Below are positions 10,459-18,463 of a DNA stretch of 64,000 nucleotides, piece by piece. This stretch comes from Gammaproteobacteria bacterium (GTDB taxonomy: Bacteria > Pseudomonadota > Gammaproteobacteria > Steroidobacterales > GCA-2729495): NCBI GenBank assembly GCA_020851975.1, contig JADZBS010000025.1, positions 19,372-83,371 of the forward strand, written 5' to 3'. Position numbers and translations under genes: made by a program. Each line of letters starts with the position of its first letter. Within the stretch, counting starts at the first letter, position 1. The notes below the pieces were generated by a model. The model searched no databases. It was given only the letters and a program-made list of their open reading frames with translations, and was not told the DNA's origin.

Positions 10459-10668
10459 TCAGGGCAGGAAATCTTCGATCTGGCTGCCCGAGATCAGGTT
10501 GTCCATCGCGGCGTAATGCTCCGCCGTCTCGGCATCGATCACCGGGAGCCGGACACGCGGCGTGTGGATGAACGCATCGAGCTCTCGGCGATTGCGCGCC
10601 GTCTGGCTGCCGCAGACGAAGCCGCCGAGCAGTTCTCCGAGCACCGTCGGGCAGAGCGCGCCCTGCCA
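10459..10668 (-). pseudogene. Remnant of a VapC-type PIN-domain toxin
   Basis: The translated fragment carries the middle of a VapC protein: VLGELLGGFVCGSQTARN, then LDAFIHTPRVRLPVIDAETA and EHYAAM. The first catalytic Asp region (the usual N-terminal VDTS/DT block) is missing; an in-frame stop lies at 10669-10671. The C-terminal TNDLWIAA-type block is missing as well: after YAAM the frame passes straight to a short tail, ISGSQIEDFLP. No antitoxin gene is visible next to it. This looks like a toxin-antitoxin locus reduced by deletions at both ends and inside. It is very unlikely to have nuclease activity. Confidence 0.65.
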
Positions 10669-10746
10669 TCACCTCAGATATCAGATGATGGCATCAATGA
10701 AAGCAAATGGCGCACGGTCCCAAATGCGAGGTACGCACGTGGAATC

Positions 10747-10795
10747 GGTGCCGGTGTTACTGTTTCGCAGATACCGAAACCGTAACACCGGCACC
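10747..10795. repeat. Interrupted palindrome of REP/MITE type
   Basis: GGTGCCGGTGTTAC (10747-10760) and GTAACACCGGCACC (10782-10795) are exact reverse complements. Inside them GTTTCG and CGAAAC form a second stem around a 7-base loop. The whole 49-base element can fold into one long hairpin. It lies 35 bases before the start of the Bcr/CflA exporter gene and next to the vapC remnant. It is not followed by a T-run, so a dispersed repeat is a better explanation than a terminator. An effect on the exporter's expression is possible. Confidence 0.75.
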
Positions 10796-10830
10796 TCTTT
10801 CGGGTTCGTTTTCACCTACGCTATGCGGCC

Positions 10831-12033
10831 ATGCACCCGACGAACCCCGCGCCCCCACCGGTGAGCCGCGCCCGCCTGATTCTCCTGCTCGGCACCATCT
10901 GCATGTTCGCGCCGCTCGCGATCGACATGTACCTGCCGGTATTCCCGATCATCGCCGGCGAACTCGGCGTGCCGGTGGCCACCATCCAGCTGTCGCTCTC
11001 GGCCTTCTTCGTCGGCCTCGCCGTCGGCCAGCTGCTCTGGGGTCCGCTCTCGGACCGCTTCGGCCGCCGTCCGCCGCTCGTGGCCGGCATCGCCCTGTTC
11101 ACGGTGGCGTCCATCGGCTGCGCCCTCGCCCCGGATGCCACCACGCTGATCGTCCTGCGTGCGCTCCAGGCGCTCGGCGGCTGCGCGGGCATGGTGATCA
11201 CGCTCGCCATCGTGCGTGATGTCTATGATCCGCAGGAGGGCGCCGGTGTCATGTCCCGACTGTGGCTGGTGTTCGGCCTGGCGCCGATTCTCGCCCCGTC
11301 GATCGGCGCCTGGGTGGTGCAGTTCGCCGGCTGGCGCACGATCTTCTGGATCCTCACCGGCATCGGCGTGCTGTGCCTGGTCGCCACCGTGGTCCTGCTG
11401 CCGGAGACGCGTCCGGCTGCCATACGCGACGCCCAGGAACCCACGGCCCTGATTCACGACTACGCGGCGCTGCTCGGTGACCGGCGCTTCGTGGGCCTTG
11501 CGGCCGCCGTTGCCTGCTGCCATGCCACGGTGCTCGCCTACGTCACCGCCAGCCCCTTCGTATTGATCACGGTGTATGGGCTCGAGCCGACGCAGTACGC
11601 CCTGCTGTTCGCGCTGGCTGCCGCCGCCCTGGTGGCGAGCGCCCAGTGGAATGCACACCTGCTGAAGCGCCACGCGCCCGCCGTACTGTTGCGCCGGGCG
11701 AGCCTGCTGCCCCCGCCGCTGGCCCTGGTGCTGGTGGCAATCACCTGGCAGCGCACGGGTGGCGTCACGGCGCTGATGACGACCCTGCTGGTCTACCTGG
11801 CCGTGACGGCGCTCATCCGCCCCAACGCCACCGCCTGCGCACTGGCGGGCCATGGCAATCGCGCCGGCACCGCTGTCTCGATCATCGGCAGCCTGCAGTT
11901 CCTGCTGGCGACGCTCGCCGGCGCCCTGATGAGCCTGATCGACGATGGCACGGCCGTGCCGATGGCGCTGACGATGACCCTGTTCGCCACGGCGGGTCTG
12001 GCGCTGTATCGCGGACTCGCGGAGCGGTCGTGA
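10831..12033 (+). CDS. Bcr/CflA-type multidrug efflux transporter (MFS)
   Basis: This 400-residue, 12-span protein of the drug:H+ antiporter-1 family exports small toxic molecules across the inner membrane. Family marks are FAPLAIDMYLPVFPII in the first span, the loop motif WGPLSDRFGRRPPL between spans 2 and 3, and LVFGLAPILAPSIGAWV in span 5. ATG at 10831 gives the usual short N-terminus. No local regulator gene is present. A palindromic repeat lies just upstream and may influence expression. The substrate cannot be told from sequence. Confidence 0.9.
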   Translation: MHPTNPAPPPVSRARLILLLGTICMFAPLAIDMYLPVFPIIAGELGVPVATIQLSLSAFFVGLAVGQLLWGPLSDRFGRRPPLVAGIALFTVASIGCALAPDATTLIVLRALQALGGCAGMVITLAIVRDVYDPQEGAGVMSRLWLVFGLAPILAPSIGAWVVQFAGWRTIFWILTGIGVLCLVATVVLLPETRPAAIRDAQEPTALIHDYAALLGDRRFVGLAAAVACCHATVLAYVTASPFVLITVYGLEPTQYALLFALAAAALVASAQWNAHLLKRHAPAVLLRRASLLPPPLALVLVAITWQRTGGVTALMTTLLVYLAVTALIRPNATACALAGHGNRAGTAVSIIGSLQFLLATLAGALMSLIDDGTAVPMALTMTLFATAGLALYRGLAERS

Positions 12034-12054
12034 GGCGCCGCTCGCCGGCCAGGA

Positions 12055-12333
12055 TCAGGTCTGCGGCGGCGGATTGCGCACGCCGAGCTGGCGTGTCTTC
12101 TGGAGATACCCGTTCAGCTGTTCCGGGCTGAGGCTGGCCTTGAGCCGCTGCAGCCAGCGGCGCGCCCAGGCGAACTCGAGCGCGAGGATGGCGAGCCCGG
12201 TCGGGATCACGATCAGCGCCGGCCCCGGGGTCACCAGCATGATCACGCCGATCAGGATCACGGTCCCGCCGAGCAGGGCGATGACGATGCGGCGCGCCAG
12301 CCGGTACCCGCGCCTGCCCATTTCAGCGAACAC
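12055..12333 (-). CDS. PGPGW-domain small membrane protein
   Basis: This 92-residue protein has two close hydrophobic segments, RIVIALLGGTVILIGVIMLV and TPGPALIVIPTGLAILALE. The second contains the TPGPA..VIP.GLAIL signature of the PGPGW family, and an amphipathic EFAWARRWLQRLK follows. The GTG start at 12333 has GGAG five bases upstream; ATG at 12321 is an alternative. Function is unknown. It is convergent with the exporter gene and lies just downstream of korB on the same strand. Confidence 0.8.
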   Translation of the reverse strand: MFAEMGRRGYRLARRIVIALLGGTVILIGVIMLVTPGPALIVIPTGLAILALEFAWARRWLQRLKASLSPEQLNGYLQKTRQLGVRNPPPQT

Positions 12334-12387
12334 CGGGACTCCCGTGGATGGCGTGCAACCGGATCCCGGGCGCCATGGGCCGGCGGA

Positions 12388-13443
12388 TCAACGGAAACGG
12401 GCCTGGATCGCGTCGAGCGCCTTCTGGCCCGGGTTGAGCTTGTCGTAAGGCACCGAGTTCAGCGGCTGGTCGGGCAGCGACTGGACCTGGTGCATGTCGG
12501 GCTTGGCCTCGTCGATGAAGAGCAGCCCCGTGACGATCTCGCCCCGCGCCTGGTGGCGCGACACGTAGTCGAAGGCGCCGGTGCGGTCGGTGGCGTCGTA
12601 GTCGGCACCCACCTTGTGCAGCAGCACGCGGCTGCCGTCGTGCAGGGTTACTGCCTGGACGGTGCCCGCTGCCTGGTCGGAACGGATCTCGGTGGCCGGC
12701 GGCACGTAGTCGGCATAGGTCACCGCCTGCGCGTGCTGGCGGGTGAACTGGTAGCTCTTGGTCGAGCCTTCGTGGTCGTTGAACGTGACGCAGGGCGAGA
12801 TGACGTCGACGAGCGCGAAGCCACGGTGGCGGATGCCGGCCTTGAGTAGCGGCACGAGGTGAGCCTTGTCGCCGGAGAAGCTGCGCGCCACGAAGGTGCA
12901 ACCGATCGACAGCGCCAGCAGGCAGGGATCGATCGGCGGCTGCTGGTTCACGTCACCCTTCCTGGCCTTGCTGCCGATGTCGGCGGAGGCGGAGAACTGG
13001 CCTTTCGTGAGGCCATACACGCCGTTGTTCTCCAGCAGATAGAGCATGTTCAGGTTGCGGCGGATGGCGTGGCAGAACTGCCCGAGCCCGATCGACAGCG
13101 TGTCGCCGTCGCCTGACAGGCCGATGTAGACCAGCTCGCCGTTGGCGGCATTGGCGCCGGTGGCCACGGAGGGCATGCGGCCATGCACCGAATTGAATCC
13201 GTGGGAGGCCGAGGCGAAGTAGGCGGGTGTCTTCGACGAACAGCCGATGCCGGAGACCTTGGCCATGCGGTGCGGCGGGATCGACAGCTCGAAGGCCGCC
13301 TGGATCAGCGCCGCGGTGATCGAGTCGTGGCCACAGCCGGCACACAGCGTCGACATGCCGCCTTCGTAGTCACGGACCGTGAGCCCCAGCTCGTTGCGCG
13401 GCAGCCCGGGGTGGGCAACCTTGGGTTTGGCGAGAAAGCTCAT
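12388..13443 (-). CDS. korB: 2-oxoacid:ferredoxin oxidoreductase, beta subunit (KorB-like)
   Basis: The 351-residue thiamine-diphosphate subunit pairs with the KorA-like protein encoded just upstream (4-base ATGA overlap). The TPP/Mg motif is GDGD followed by LENNGVYGLTKGQ. Cysteines in LCAGCGHDSI, GIGCSSKTPAYF and SPCVTFNDHEG are placed to bind the [4Fe-4S] cluster. These enzymes convert 2-oxoglutarate (or pyruvate) plus CoA to the acyl-CoA and CO2, reducing ferredoxin. The length and NDHEGSTKSY segment fit the 2-oxoglutarate type, but 2-oxoglutarate versus pyruvate specificity is inferred. Confidence 0.93.
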   Translation of the reverse strand: MSFLAKPKVAHPGLPRNELGLTVRDYEGGMSTLCAGCGHDSITAALIQAAFELSIPPHRMAKVSGIGCSSKTPAYFASASHGFNSVHGRMPSVATGANAANGELVYIGLSGDGDTLSIGLGQFCHAIRRNLNMLYLLENNGVYGLTKGQFSASADIGSKARKGDVNQQPPIDPCLLALSIGCTFVARSFSGDKAHLVPLLKAGIRHRGFALVDVISPCVTFNDHEGSTKSYQFTRQHAQAVTYADYVPPATEIRSDQAAGTVQAVTLHDGSRVLLHKVGADYDATDRTGAFDYVSRHQARGEIVTGLLFIDEAKPDMHQVQSLPDQPLNSVPYDKLNPGQKALDAIQARFR

Positions 13444-15251
13444 GCGGCTTGACCCCTGGCCATGTCCTGATTGATGCCGTCGACGATGGAGGCGGCCACG
13501 ATCGGCAGCCCGTCGTAGTGCAGTACGGCGACGAGTTTTTCCGGGTCGACGCGCGTCTCGAGCAGCAACAGGCTGCGCAATTGGGCATCCCGGTTCTGCT
13601 CGACCACGTAGATGCGGTCGTGCGCGTCGAGGAAATCCTGCACCTGCCGGGAGAACGGGAATGCCTTCACCCGCAGGTAGTTGGCGCCGACACCCGCTTC
13701 GGCGAGCCGGGCGCGGGCCTCGCGCACGGCCCCGTCACAGCTGCCGACCGAGATGATGCCGACACGGTGCCGGTCCGACTGCTCGACCACGGGCGTGGGC
13801 ACGTACTGCCTGGCCGTCTCCCATTTGCGGCGCAGGCGGTCCACCACCGCCTGGTACTCCTTCGCGTCTTCCGTATACGCGCCGTACATGTTGTGGCCGG
13901 AACCGCGCGTGAAGTAGGCGCCCTTGGCGTGCACGCCGGGCAGCGAGCGCCAGGGAATGCCGTCCTGGTCGACGTCGAGGTAACGGTGGAACTTCTCGAT
14001 CTTCTCGAGCTGCTCGCGGCTCATCACCTTGCCGCGATCGGGCTGGTAGGCCGGGTCCCACTGCAGGTCACGGCACATCCAGTCGTTCATGCCGATGTCG
14101 AGGTCGGTGAGCACGATGACCGGCGTCTGCAGGCGCTCGGCCAGATCGAAGGCCTGGGCGGTGAGGTAGAACGCTTCCTCGGGATTCGCCGGGAACAGCA
14201 GCACATGCCGGGTGTCGCCATGCGATGCATAGGCACAGGCCATGATGTCGGCCTGTTGCGTGCGCGTCGGCATGCCGGTCGACGGCCCGCAGCGCTGCAC
14301 ATTGACCAGGACGGCGGGGATCTCGGTGAAGTAACCGTAGCCGAGGAACTCGCTCATGAGCGAGATCCCTGGTCCGCTGGTCGAGGTGAAGGCCCGGGCT
14401 CCGTTCCAGCTCGCGCCGAGCACCATGCCGATGGCGGCCAGCTCGTCCTCGGCCTGGATGATGGCGACATTGGTGCGGCCGGTGTCCGGGTCCTTGCGCA
14501 GGCGTTCCGCATGGCGCTTGAAAGTGTCGATCACCGAGGTCGACGGCGTGATCGGGTACCAGCCGACGACCGTGGCGCCCGCGAACAGCGCACCGAGCGC
14601 GGCGGTGCTGTTGCCGTCGATCATGATGTGTCCGCCGGTGGCATTCATCGCCGTGGCACGGAACGGCAGCGGGCAGGAAAAGTTCTCCCGGGCGTAGTGG
14701 TAGCCGAGGTCGAAGGCCGCCTGGTTGGACTCCAGGAGCTGCGGCTTGGCGGCGAAGCTGTCCTGCAGGAGCGCGCGCACGACGGCCAGGTCGAGGTCCA
14801 GCAATGCGGCGAGCACGCCGACGTAGGCGATGTTCTTCATCAATACGCGCTCGCGCGCCCGCGTGAAGCGCTCGTTGCACAGCCGCGCCAGCGGCACGCC
14901 GAGGATGGTGATGTCGTCGCGCGCGAGCTGCTTTGCCCGGGGCCAGGTGGAGTCGTAGATCAGGTAGCCACCCGGGGCGACGTCGTGCAGGTCCTTGCGG
15001 TAGGTCTCGGCATTCATGGCAACCAGGACGTCGACACGACCCGAGCGGCAGATGTAACCGTCCCGGCTGGCACGGATCTCGTACCAGGTCGGCAGCCCCT
15101 GGATGTTCGACGGGAAGTAGTTCTTGCCGGCCACCGGGATGCCCATGCGGAAGAATGCCTTCATGAGCAGCGTGTTGGCGCTGGCCGAGCCCGTGCCATT
15201 GACGTTGGCGATCTTGATGGTGAAGTCGTTATCGCGCGGTTGCTTGCTCAT
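13440..15251 (-). CDS. korA: 2-oxoacid:ferredoxin oxidoreductase, fused gamma-alpha subunit (KorA-like)
   Basis: The 603-residue subunit has an N-terminal gamma domain (about 1-190, with GKNYFPSNIQGLPTWYEIRA) fused to the alpha pyrimidine-binding domain (about 205-600). The conserved WYPITPSTS and QAEDELAAIGM motifs are visible, as is FTSTSGPGISLMSE, all typical of the TPP pyrimidine domain. No ferredoxin cluster domain is fused to it. It is the first subunit gene of the pair, overlapping korB by 4 bases, and lies 68 bases downstream of the GltD-like flavoprotein gene, which probably supplies or accepts electrons. Confidence 0.94.
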   Translation of the reverse strand: MSKQPRDNDFTIKIANVNGTGSASANTLLMKAFFRMGIPVAGKNYFPSNIQGLPTWYEIRASRDGYICRSGRVDVLVAMNAETYRKDLHDVAPGGYLIYDSTWPRAKQLARDDITILGVPLARLCNERFTRARERVLMKNIAYVGVLAALLDLDLAVVRALLQDSFAAKPQLLESNQAAFDLGYHYARENFSCPLPFRATAMNATGGHIMIDGNSTAALGALFAGATVVGWYPITPSTSVIDTFKRHAERLRKDPDTGRTNVAIIQAEDELAAIGMVLGASWNGARAFTSTSGPGISLMSEFLGYGYFTEIPAVLVNVQRCGPSTGMPTRTQQADIMACAYASHGDTRHVLLFPANPEEAFYLTAQAFDLAERLQTPVIVLTDLDIGMNDWMCRDLQWDPAYQPDRGKVMSREQLEKIEKFHRYLDVDQDGIPWRSLPGVHAKGAYFTRGSGHNMYGAYTEDAKEYQAVVDRLRRKWETARQYVPTPVVEQSDRHRVGIISVGSCDGAVREARARLAEAGVGANYLRVKAFPFSRQVQDFLDAHDRIYVVEQNRDAQLRSLLLLETRVDPEKLVAVLHYDGLPIVAASIVDGINQDMARGQAA

Positions 15252-15319
15252 GGCGGCGTGTCTTCCGGGCTCACCGCCGGCTCGGGGCCCGGCGGTCGCT
15301 CGTGGCGGGTTGGTTGTCC

Positions 15320-17131
15320 TCAGGTGCCGGTGCGGACCGGGGCCAGGGTACCGGCGGTGTCATCGGCCGCGTACGGTACCTTCAGCGTGAATTTCTGCAT
15401 GTCCCAGGCACCGGTCGGGCAGCGCTCGGCGCACAGGCCGCAGCGGATGCACAGGTCCTCGTCCTTGACCATCACGCGGCGCGTCTGCGGCAACTCCGCC
15501 GAGACGTACAGGTCCTGGCCAGTATTGACGGCAGGCGCCGACAGGCGCCGGCGCAGTTCGGCTTCCTCGCCATTGCCCGTGATGGTCAGGCAGCGCGTCG
15601 GGCAGACGTCCACGCAGGCGTCGCACTCGATGCAGAGCTTCGCCGTGAACACGGTCTGGATGTCGCAGTTCAGGCAGCGCTCGACTTCCTTCGTGAACTG
15701 CTCGGGCGTGTACCCGAGCTCGACCTCGAGGTTGAGCTTCGAGAAACGCTCCTTGAGGCTCACATGCGGCATGATCCGGCGCTCGACCGGGTCATAGGCG
15801 TTGGAGTACGCCCACTCGTGCATGCCCATCTTCGAAGTGGCCAGGTTCATGCCGTAGGGCGGGCGCTCGCGCAGATCCTGGCTCTGGCAGTGGCGGTGGA
15901 TCGAAATGGCGGCCTGGTGGCCGTGTTCCACCGCCCAGATGATGTTCTTCGGCCCGAAGGCTGCGTCACCGCCGAAGAACACGCCCGGTCGCGTACCCTG
16001 GTAGGTCGACGGATCGACCACCGGCACGTCCCACTTGTCGAACTCGATGCCGAGGTCGCGCTCGATCCAGGGAAACGCATTCTCCTGGCCGATGGCGAGC
16101 ACCACGTCGTCGCAGGGGAAGAGTTCCTCGCCCACCACCTTCTCGGCGGTGATGCGACCGCGCGCGTCGAACTCGTACGCCATCTTCTCGAAGACCATGC
16201 CGGCAAGCTTGCCGTTCTCGATGACGAAGGACTTCGGCGCGTGGTTGACGACGATCTCGACGGTCTCCTCCTCGGCGTCCTCCAGCTCCCAGGGCGAGGC
16301 CTTGAAGAACTGCCGCGGCTTGCGTGCCATCACCTTGACGCTCTTCGCGCCGAGCCGCAGCGAGGTGCGACAGCAGTCCATCGCCGTGTTGCCGACGCCG
16401 ATGATGAGCACCTTCTCGCCGATGCGCTCGACATGGCCGAAGGCCACCGATTCCAGCCAGGCAATGCCGATGTGGATGTGTTCGCTGGCCGCGTCGCGAC
16501 CGGGAAGCTTCAGGTTCTTGCCCCGCGGCGCACCGCTGCCGACGAACACCGCGTCGAAGTTTTCGGCGAGCAGCGCCTTCATGCTCTTCACCGGGGTGCC
16601 GAGGCGCAGGTCGGCGCCCATCCCGACGATCATGCCGATCTCCTCGTCGAGGACTTCCGCCGGCAGGCGGAACGAGGGGATGTTGCTGCGCATGAGGCCG
16701 CCCGGCACCTCCAGGGCCTCGAAGATCACCACCTCGTAACCGAGCGGCAGCAGGTCGTTGGCCACGGCGAGCGAGGCCGGGCCGGCGCCTACCAGGGCGA
16801 CCCGCTTGCCGTTCTTCTGCCGGACCGGCTTCGGCAGCAGCGCCGTGACGTCGTCGCGGTTGTCCGCCGCCACGCGCTTCAGCCGGCAGATCGCCACCGG
16901 CTTGTCCTCGACGCGACCGCGCCGGCAGGCCGGCTCGCAGGGCCGGTCGCAGACGCGCCCGAGGATGCCCGGGAACACGTTCGTCTGCCGGTTCAGCATG
17001 TAGGCATCGGTGAAACGGCCCTGGGCGATCAGGCGGATGTAGCCGGGCACGTCGGTGTGGGCCGGGCACCCCCACTGGCAATCGACGACCTTGTGGAAGT
17101 ACTGCGGATCGGAGATGTCGGTAGGCTGCAT
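15320..17131 (-). CDS. GltD-like FAD/NADPH iron-sulfur oxidoreductase
   Basis: This 603-residue protein resembles the glutamate synthase small subunit, with extra ferredoxin clusters. The N-terminus has the Cys set in WGCPAHTDVP and RVCDRPCEPACRRG. FAD is bound by GAGPASLAVANDLLPLGYEV, and NAD(P) by IGVGNTAMDCCRT. Two C-terminal [4Fe-4S] motifs follow: CIECDACVDVCPTRC and CIRCGLCAERCPTG. No glutamate synthase large subunit is nearby. Being the first gene before korA-korB, it most likely shuttles electrons between the 2-oxoacid oxidoreductase, ferredoxin and NAD(P)H. That role is inferred from operon context. Confidence 0.88.
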   Translation of the reverse strand: MQPTDISDPQYFHKVVDCQWGCPAHTDVPGYIRLIAQGRFTDAYMLNRQTNVFPGILGRVCDRPCEPACRRGRVEDKPVAICRLKRVAADNRDDVTALLPKPVRQKNGKRVALVGAGPASLAVANDLLPLGYEVVIFEALEVPGGLMRSNIPSFRLPAEVLDEEIGMIVGMGADLRLGTPVKSMKALLAENFDAVFVGSGAPRGKNLKLPGRDAASEHIHIGIAWLESVAFGHVERIGEKVLIIGVGNTAMDCCRTSLRLGAKSVKVMARKPRQFFKASPWELEDAEEETVEIVVNHAPKSFVIENGKLAGMVFEKMAYEFDARGRITAEKVVGEELFPCDDVVLAIGQENAFPWIERDLGIEFDKWDVPVVDPSTYQGTRPGVFFGGDAAFGPKNIIWAVEHGHQAAISIHRHCQSQDLRERPPYGMNLATSKMGMHEWAYSNAYDPVERRIMPHVSLKERFSKLNLEVELGYTPEQFTKEVERCLNCDIQTVFTAKLCIECDACVDVCPTRCLTITGNGEEAELRRRLSAPAVNTGQDLYVSAELPQTRRVMVKDEDLCIRCGLCAERCPTGAWDMQKFTLKVPYAADDTAGTLAPVRTGT

Positions 17132-17212
17132 GCGCGTGGCTCTGGGACCCGCCAGGGCGGGCCGGCTCCGTCAGGCGTTCGAGGGATGATGGACCGTCGT
17201 GGCGACGAAACG

Positions 17213-17234
17213 TGCCGGATTATACATACCGGCA
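17213..17234. promoter_or_regulatory. Inverted repeat around a -10-like sequence in the kor/nitrilase intergenic region
   Basis: TGCCGG (17213-17218) and CCGGCA (17229-17234) flank a 10-base AT-rich core that contains TATACAT. The site lies in the 208-base gap between the divergent GltD-like/kor operon and the nitrilase-like gene. It is in the right place for an operator that covers a promoter for one or both. No regulator gene is adjacent. The assignment rests only on symmetry and location. Confidence 0.4.
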
Positions 17235-17339
17235 TTTCAAAGCATATCGCGTGTTGCACGGTCTTGCGCGGCAGTGAAGAATCCGATCCGCAGCGTCCAG
17301 CTGCCCGACCCTCGGCCCGTTTCATCGGAAGAAATCTTG

Positions 17340-18419
17340 ATGTCAAACAATATCGCTCCGGCACCGTCCGTCATGCGCTACACGGCGCTCGCCCTCCAGC
17401 TCGCCACCCACTGCGTGAATGACTGCACCGACCGCCCGAGTGCCCGGGCGCGCATGACGCAGAGCATTGCCCGGGCGCGCCGCGCCATCGCCGGCAGCAA
17501 GGCCTTCGTGAAGCAATACAGCGGTGGCGAGGTACGACTCGTGGTCCTGCCCGAGTATTTCCTGACCGGATTCCCGATGGGCGAATCGGTGCCGGAATGG
17601 CGCGACAAGGCCGCCCTGGCGATCGACGGACCGGAGTATGCCGCTCTGGGCGAGATCGCCCGCGATGCCGACCTCTACCTGGCCGGCAATGCCTACGAAG
17701 TGGACCCGCACTTCCCGGACCTGTACTTCCAGTGCTGCTTCATCATTGCCCCGGACGGCCAGGTCGTCCTGCGCTACCGGCGCCTCGTCTCGCTGAGCGC
17801 ACCGACACCGTACGACGTCTGGGATCGCTACCTCGAGATCCACGGCCTCGATGGCGTGTTCCCGGTGGCAGACACGCCGATCGGGCGCCTCGCGGCGATC
17901 GCCTCCGAGGAGATCCAGTACCCGGAAATCGCCCGCTGCCACGCCATGCGTGGTGCCGAAGTGTTCGTGCATTCCACCAGCGAGGTCGGCAGCCCGATGT
18001 TGACGACGAAGGAAGTCGCGCGCCGGGCACGCGCGGCCGAGAACCTCGCCTACGTCGTCTCTGCCAACTCGGCGCGGCTCGAGGGCACGCCGATCCCCGC
18101 GGATTCGGCCACCGGCATGTCGAAGATCGTCGACTACCGCGGCCTGGTACTGGCCGAAGCGGCGTGCGGCGGCGAGTCCATGGTCGCCTCGGCCACCATC
18201 GACCTCGACGCGCTGCGCGCGGCCCGGCGCCATACCGGACTCACCAACATGCTGGTGCGCCAGCCCTTTCAGGCCTACGCGGAAAGTTACGCCCGCACGG
18301 TGTTCCACCCGGCCAACCGGCTGCTCGATGGCGGGCAGGTCCGCACACCGGCCCGGGGCGAGCTGACCCGCTGGCAGGTGGCCGACATCGAGGCCCTCGG
18401 CAAGGCGCGCATCATCTGA
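17340..18419 (+). CDS. Nitrilase-superfamily protein with altered catalytic triad
   Basis: The 359-residue protein has the carbon-nitrogen hydrolase fold, but only one of the three catalytic residues is standard. Glu72 is in place (VVLPEYFLTGF). The usual Lys (YRK) is Arg148 in RYRRLVSLSAP. The usual Cys in the IC(Y/D)D..(F/Y)PE motif is Ser189 in AIASEEIQYPEIARCHAM. The fold otherwise matches, including MRGAEVFVHSTSE. It is either a non-hydrolytic relative or uses a different chemistry. ATG at 17340 follows GGAAGAA. It diverges from the kor operon. The canonical amidase/nitrilase function should not be assumed. Confidence 0.85.
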   Translation: MSNNIAPAPSVMRYTALALQLATHCVNDCTDRPSARARMTQSIARARRAIAGSKAFVKQYSGGEVRLVVLPEYFLTGFPMGESVPEWRDKAALAIDGPEYAALGEIARDADLYLAGNAYEVDPHFPDLYFQCCFIIAPDGQVVLRYRRLVSLSAPTPYDVWDRYLEIHGLDGVFPVADTPIGRLAAIASEEIQYPEIARCHAMRGAEVFVHSTSEVGSPMLTTKEVARRARAAENLAYVVSANSARLEGTPIPADSATGMSKIVDYRGLVLAEAACGGESMVASATIDLDALRAARRHTGLTNMLVRQPFQAYAESYARTVFHPANRLLDGGQVRTPARGELTRWQVADIEALGKARII

Positions 18420-18463
18420 TGCCGCTGCCGCGGGCCCTGCCAGCGGCCGGGCTGAACCGCACC

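Noticed and set aside
13449..15797. A 782-codon open frame antisense to korA
   Set aside because: It runs opposite a clear korA gene, has an Arg/His/Val-biased composition typical of high-G+C shadow frames and matches no family.
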